Shown here piece by piece: positions 5,824 through 8,124 of a stretch of DNA of 8,124 nucleotides; the stretch's first letter is position 1; the number at the start of each line of letters is the position of its first letter. The stretch spans positions 1-8,124 of the forward strand of contig JAATVS010000005.1 in the NCBI GenBank assembly GCA_014523695.1. Reading direction: 5' to 3'. The notes under the pieces are model-generated. The model did not search any database and was not told the origin of the DNA. It saw only the letters and a list, made by a program, of their open reading frames with translations. Position numbers and translations under genes: made by a program. Origin of the DNA: Nitrososphaerales archaeon TH5895 (GTDB lineage: Archaea > Thermoproteota > Nitrososphaeria > Nitrososphaerales > Nitrososphaeraceae).

Positions 5824-6036
5824 AACCATAAAGAGGACTGATAAAACTTTATTGAATTGCATTCGTTTCGACACACTCGATAACAACGAAACCAATCTAT
5901 CCATTCCTGGATGGTTAGTTCCTTAGAATATAACTCAAACCATATTCAGAAAGAGATTATTTCTTAGTCATTTCTATTGGCGAATGTGTATCTTTGTATT
6001 CAAATTTACATTCTATCGACCTCTATCTAGACAAAT
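5824..6036. other. Intergenic region downstream of the NHL gene
   Basis: No gene is clear. Short inverted repeats occur at GTTTCG/CGAAAC (5865-5870 and 5887-5892) and ATCCA-TTCC-TGGAT (5899-5912, enclosed by AACCA/TGGTT). They lie 125-170 nt past the stop of the minus-strand NHL gene and could belong to its 3' end, but no adjoining T-run is present. A minus-strand frame from about 5974 (MTKK, then repeated stops) is too interrupted to call. Confidence 0.3.
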
Positions 6037-7032
6037 TCAAGGAGAGATTACCTTTATAACATCTAGGCCACGATCCGTAAGATATATCTTGCCATCTGAG
6101 TCTACATCTAAATCTATATTTGTAATATCTCCAGTATTTTCTCCAATACTATATTCCTTAACGAATTTACCACTATTGTCAAATTGCTGGATGCGACTAT
6201 TTCCGCTGTCTGCCACGAAGACATTCCCTTGCGGGAATTGTACCGTCATACCTGTTGGATTATAAAATTGACCTGGGCCAGCACCGCCAGTTCCCCACAT
6301 AGTTATTAGATTACCATTTTCGTCAAATTTTTGTATACGATTATTACCAAAGTCCGCAACAAACAGATTACCAGAGGGATCAAGAGCGATCCTTCCAGGA
6401 TTATTAAATTGACCTGGGCCAGCTCCTGCAGTTCCCCATTCTGAAACGAATAGTCCATCATTTGTGAATCTTTCGACCCTGTTATTACCTACGTCTGTAA
6501 CATAGACATTTTGTTTGTCATCATCTTCATCTATCCCAATTACTGTATTAAATTGACCTGGGCCAGCTCCTGCAGTTCCCCATTCGTCAACGAAGGTTCC
6601 ATTACTGGTAAATTTTTGGATTCTATCGTTGCCGGTATCCGTAACATAAACATGTCCATTAGTGTAGTCCAGAGTAATACCAATCGGTCTGTTAAATTGA
6701 CCTGGGCCAGCTCCTGCAGTTCCCCATTCGTCAATGAAGGTTCCATTGCTGGTAAATTTTTGGATTCGGTCATTATTAGAATCCACCACAAAGACGTAAC
6801 CTTTAGGGTCCAAGACTATACCGGCCGGATTGTTGAATTGCCCAGGATTAGAACCCACAGAGCCCCACACCTGAATATTTTCTGTGCCTTCACCCTGAGC
6901 TATGGCAATCGGGGAGGAGGGAGATAGGGTAATCAGGAGCGTTAGAGGAAGGAATATTATTAACCATACTGTTCTGTGTGCTTTAAAATGTTGAGCGGTA
7001 GATTCCACGCAAATTCTGATAAGGTTTGACAT
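6037..7032 (-). CDS. Secreted six-bladed NHL-repeat beta-propeller
   Basis: A 331-aa protein from the ATG at 7030-7032. The N-terminus has basic residues then a hydrophobic stretch (W23-L36) and an AIA-Q site near residues 43-46, a likely signal peptide or membrane anchor, so the propeller would act outside the cytoplasm. Six blades follow, each ending in a (V/I)(Y/F)(V/L)(T/A/V)D-x-G-(N)-x-R-I-Q-K-F-like strand. Five are joined by a WG-x-GAGPGQFN-type turn; the last blade is divergent. NHL propellers are binding scaffolds for proteins, RNA or glycans; the ligand here is unknown, and no catalytic domain is attached. A longer version starting at TTG 7050 is unlikely: it lies only about 12 nt from the TATA box at 7059-7068. 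Transcribed alone. Confidence 0.92.
   Translation of the reverse strand: MSNLIRICVESTAQHFKAHRTVWLIIFLPLTLLITLSPSSPIAIAQGEGTENIQVWGSVGSNPGQFNNPAGIVLDPKGYVFVVDSNNDRIQKFTSNGTFIDEWGTAGAGPGQFNRPIGITLDYTNGHVYVTDTGNDRIQKFTSNGTFVDEWGTAGAGPGQFNTVIGIDEDDDKQNVYVTDVGNNRVERFTNDGLFVSEWGTAGAGPGQFNNPGRIALDPSGNLFVADFGNNRIQKFDENGNLITMWGTGGAGPGQFYNPTGMTVQFPQGNVFVADSGNSRIQQFDNSGKFVKEYSIGENTGDITNIDLDVDSDGKIYLTDRGLDVIKVISP
6404..6729 (-). repeat. 144-bp tandem units within the NHL gene
   Basis: Three copies of a 38-bp segment, encoding the WGTAGAGPGQFN turn, are identical at 6404-6441, 6548-6585 and 6692-6729, exactly 144 bp (48 codons) apart. Between copies 6550-6623 and 6694-6767 the match is 72 of 74 bases. 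Further, more divergent copies start at 6265 and 6835, each 141 bp from its neighbour. This marks recent duplication or gene conversion of propeller blades. Confidence 0.85.
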
Positions 7033-7058
7033 GCCATAATGATGTGACAACTAGTTGT

Positions 7059-7068
7059 ATTTATGTAA
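7059..7068 (-). promoter_or_regulatory. TATA box for the NHL gene
   Basis: On the minus strand this reads TTACATAAATA, centred about 30 nt before the ATG at 7032. The position favours the ATG over the upstream TTG at 7050. Confidence 0.5.
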
Positions 7069-7446
7069 TTTGAACTAGCCATATCAGAGTCTTAACCATA
7101 TTGTTGTGAGCTTTATTGCTGAGATTGTGCTTGCGTTGATGCAGATGTTTTACGTGCTAACAATCAAGAATTTTGGAAGATTTTTGGCCCTCTTTTTTGA
7201 GCAATCAACTAATAGAACTTTCGGTACAAGTTGAATAATAGCATGTTCAAGTTACGCTTAGCAAACAAAAGTACAAGAATTCCGAATACGACGACAATAC
7301 TGTCGAATGTCTGATGAAATATATTGAATTAGAGAGTTATGAGCAGTTAGAAGAAATTTTAGAACACAGTCATATTCCAAAGTTCACTTAGATTTATCTA
7401 CATCTAGCATTCAAAGTCTTATATATAATAAAGTGCAATTTTTATT
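7069..7446. other. Intergenic region with a promoter at its right end
   Basis: No confident gene. A plus-strand frame of 49 codons (from 7242, no early start) ends at the TAG at 7389-7391; its last 25 codons follow an ATG at 7314 and encode a very acidic helical peptide, MKYIELESYEQLEEILEHSH plus five residues. It has no TATA box and may be a gene remnant. The right end has the strong TATA box of the 7447 gene. Confidence 0.35.
7419..7430 (+). promoter_or_regulatory. TATA box for the 52-aa orphan gene
   Basis: TTATATATAATA is the cleanest TATA box in the window, centred about 24 nt before the ATG at 7447, the spacing of a leaderless archaeal transcript. Confidence 0.6.
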
Positions 7447-7605
7447 ATGATAAATGATTCTAAAACAGATAACTCAATCCAATATTCTAAAAGAAGTAAT
7501 GATTTGTTGAGTGGAATGAAGCGTTATTTGCGAATAGAACACCAAGATGATGATAAAGAATTGTTGAAATACCTGCAAAAACAGGCAGGCTTACATCGGG
7601 AATAA
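7447..7605 (+). CDS. Small hypothetical protein, 52 aa
   Basis: An ATG-started 52-codon frame ending in TAA. The product is hydrophilic and probably helical: a polar start (MINDSKTDNSIQYSKRSND), an amphipathic middle (LLSGMKRYLRIE), an acidic patch HQDDDKE (32-38) and LLKYLQKQAGL to the end. No cysteines, signal peptide or membrane span. I recognise no family. The main support is the strong TATA box placed for leaderless transcription from this ATG. It might be the intact N-terminal part of a longer, decayed gene: a neighbouring frame beyond the stop reads LITDAKELVHESYRLNDL, but further stops follow and the join is speculative. Confidence 0.55.
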   Translation: MINDSKTDNSIQYSKRSNDLLSGMKRYLRIEHQDDDKELLKYLQKQAGLHRE

Positions 7606-7846
7606 TTTACAGATTTCTTTAAAATCTGATAACCGATGCTAAAGAGTTAGTTCATGAATCTTATCGACTGAATGATTTATAAGAATTCAATGAAGTGTAA
7701 CGTATCTGCTTTGATGTCAACCCAGGCTCAAATTTTTTAATATCATTGACCTTTCTGCGATCTGTTTTTAAACTTGCTTCTGAAGCGGATCTAAATGCAA
7801 AAGCAAAAATTTGAATCGTTCCAAGTTATAAGTCTGTCAAACAACT
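7606..7846. other. Intergenic region between convergent genes
   Basis: Lies between the 52-aa orphan and the minus-strand protease-like gene, which converge here. A plus-strand frame holds several stops but has protein-like stretches (for example FDVNPGSNFLISLTFLRSVF after 7704); stop density is what chance predicts. T-runs occur on both strands: T6 at 7733-7738 on plus, and T5 and T4 on minus at about 7799-7811. They could end the two transcripts. Confidence 0.3.
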
Positions 7847-8124
7847 TTATCGGGCACTTTGTATTAAAAAAAGCCTTTCTAAATCATCTGAAAATGAAAT
7901 ACTAAATTTGTTGAGAATATCAATTCCCAGAACACTAGCGACGGGTGGACATAGTCTGCCATCGACAGTGAGATAGTTTGAGAGACCAAGATCGCCGACA
8001 ACTAGATCATATATGCCAGTATTTGCATAAAAAAACAAACTGCATTCGGGCAAAATGAACGCTTTAAAACTCCCACCCATTCCGGTATATATTCTATCTT
8101 CTCGTAGATTTGTCCTAAGTGTGG
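7847..8124 (-). CDS. Retropepsin-like aspartic protease domain protein, C-terminal part
   Basis: The frame is open to the right edge of the window, so this is the C-terminal 91 codons of a longer protein. It reads IYTGMGGSFKAFILPECSLF, then YANTGIYDLVVGDLG, and later SVLGIDILNKFSISF before the end. The hydrophobic-hydrophobic-G-x-D-x-L-x-(K/R)-F block (7904-7933) is the second conserved motif of retropepsin-like folds, and the GGSF segment fits the flap-side strand. The catalytic Asp-Thr/Ser-Gly motif would be in the missing N-terminal part, so activity cannot be judged. Members of this fold are small, soluble and act as dimers. An internal ATG at 8080 should not be taken as the start, since homologous-looking sequence continues upstream of it. 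Confidence 0.65.
   Translation of the reverse strand, partial: TLRTNLREDRIYTGMGGSFKAFILPECSLFFYANTGIYDLVVGDLGLSNYLTVDGRLCPPVASVLGIDILNKFSISFSDDLERLFLIQSAR

Noticed and set aside
5984..6265. Plus-strand 93-codon frame over the 3' end of the NHL gene
   Set aside because: Antisense to the intact last propeller blades; composition not protein-like.
6404..6729. Regularly spaced identical 38-bp repeats suggesting a CRISPR array
   Set aside because: The repeats and the 106-bp gaps between them are all in one reading frame encoding NHL blades; the gaps are related to each other, unlike spacers.
6511..6927. Plus-strand 138-codon frame inside the NHL gene
   Set aside because: Its internal repetition simply mirrors the 144-bp blade repeats of the minus-strand gene; no family features.
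7627..7846. Decayed plus-strand gene after the 52-aa orphan
   Set aside because: Some stretches look protein-like, but stops occur about as often as chance predicts and no motif is recognisable.

Overview
The window looks like chromosomal DNA of an ammonia-oxidising archaeon (Thaumarchaeota/Nitrososphaeria, probably a soil Nitrososphaerales or Nitrosocosmicus-like lineage). This is inference from AT-rich DNA, TATA-like boxes about 22-30 nt before start codons (leaderless transcripts), almost no Shine-Dalgarno sites, TTG/GTG starts, a C2H2 zinc-finger miniprotein, and a C-terminal PCNA-binding motif, which is an archaeal/eukaryotic signal. No rRNA, CRISPR array, transposase or intact tRNA was seen.

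Layout. 1-1136: a minus-strand DUF72 (YecE-like) TIM-barrel protein ending in a textbook PIP box. 1479-1682: a 67-aa protein with a C-x2-C / H-x2-C zinc module. 1683-2567: mostly empty, with one stop-interrupted acidic frame. 2568-3218: an intact DUF1326 protein. 3484-3690: a small basic orphan. 4062-4202: a 46-aa single-finger C2H2 protein on the minus strand. 4277-4502: a frameshifted two-helix membrane protein. 4991-5361 and 5398-5614: two adjacent minus-strand pseudogenes, a cupin and an unidentified protein, followed by an 11-bp AT inverted repeat that may be a terminator. 5735-5823: a strongly structured intergenic stretch with tRNA-like pieces. 6037-7032: a secreted six-bladed NHL beta-propeller with nearly identical blades. 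7447-7605: a 52-aa orphan with a good promoter. 7847 to the right edge: the C-terminal part of a retropepsin-like aspartic protease domain protein.

There is no operon tying these genes to one pathway. The window reads as low-density, gene-decay-rich chromosome with several independently transcribed small genes. The best lead for new biology is the DUF72 protein with a PCNA-interaction tail, which suggests a DNA replication or repair role for a family of unknown function. The other notable points are the zinc miniproteins, the recent blade duplication in the NHL gene and the concentration of broken genes between 4277 and 5614. All family assignments rest on reading motifs by eye; no database search was made.
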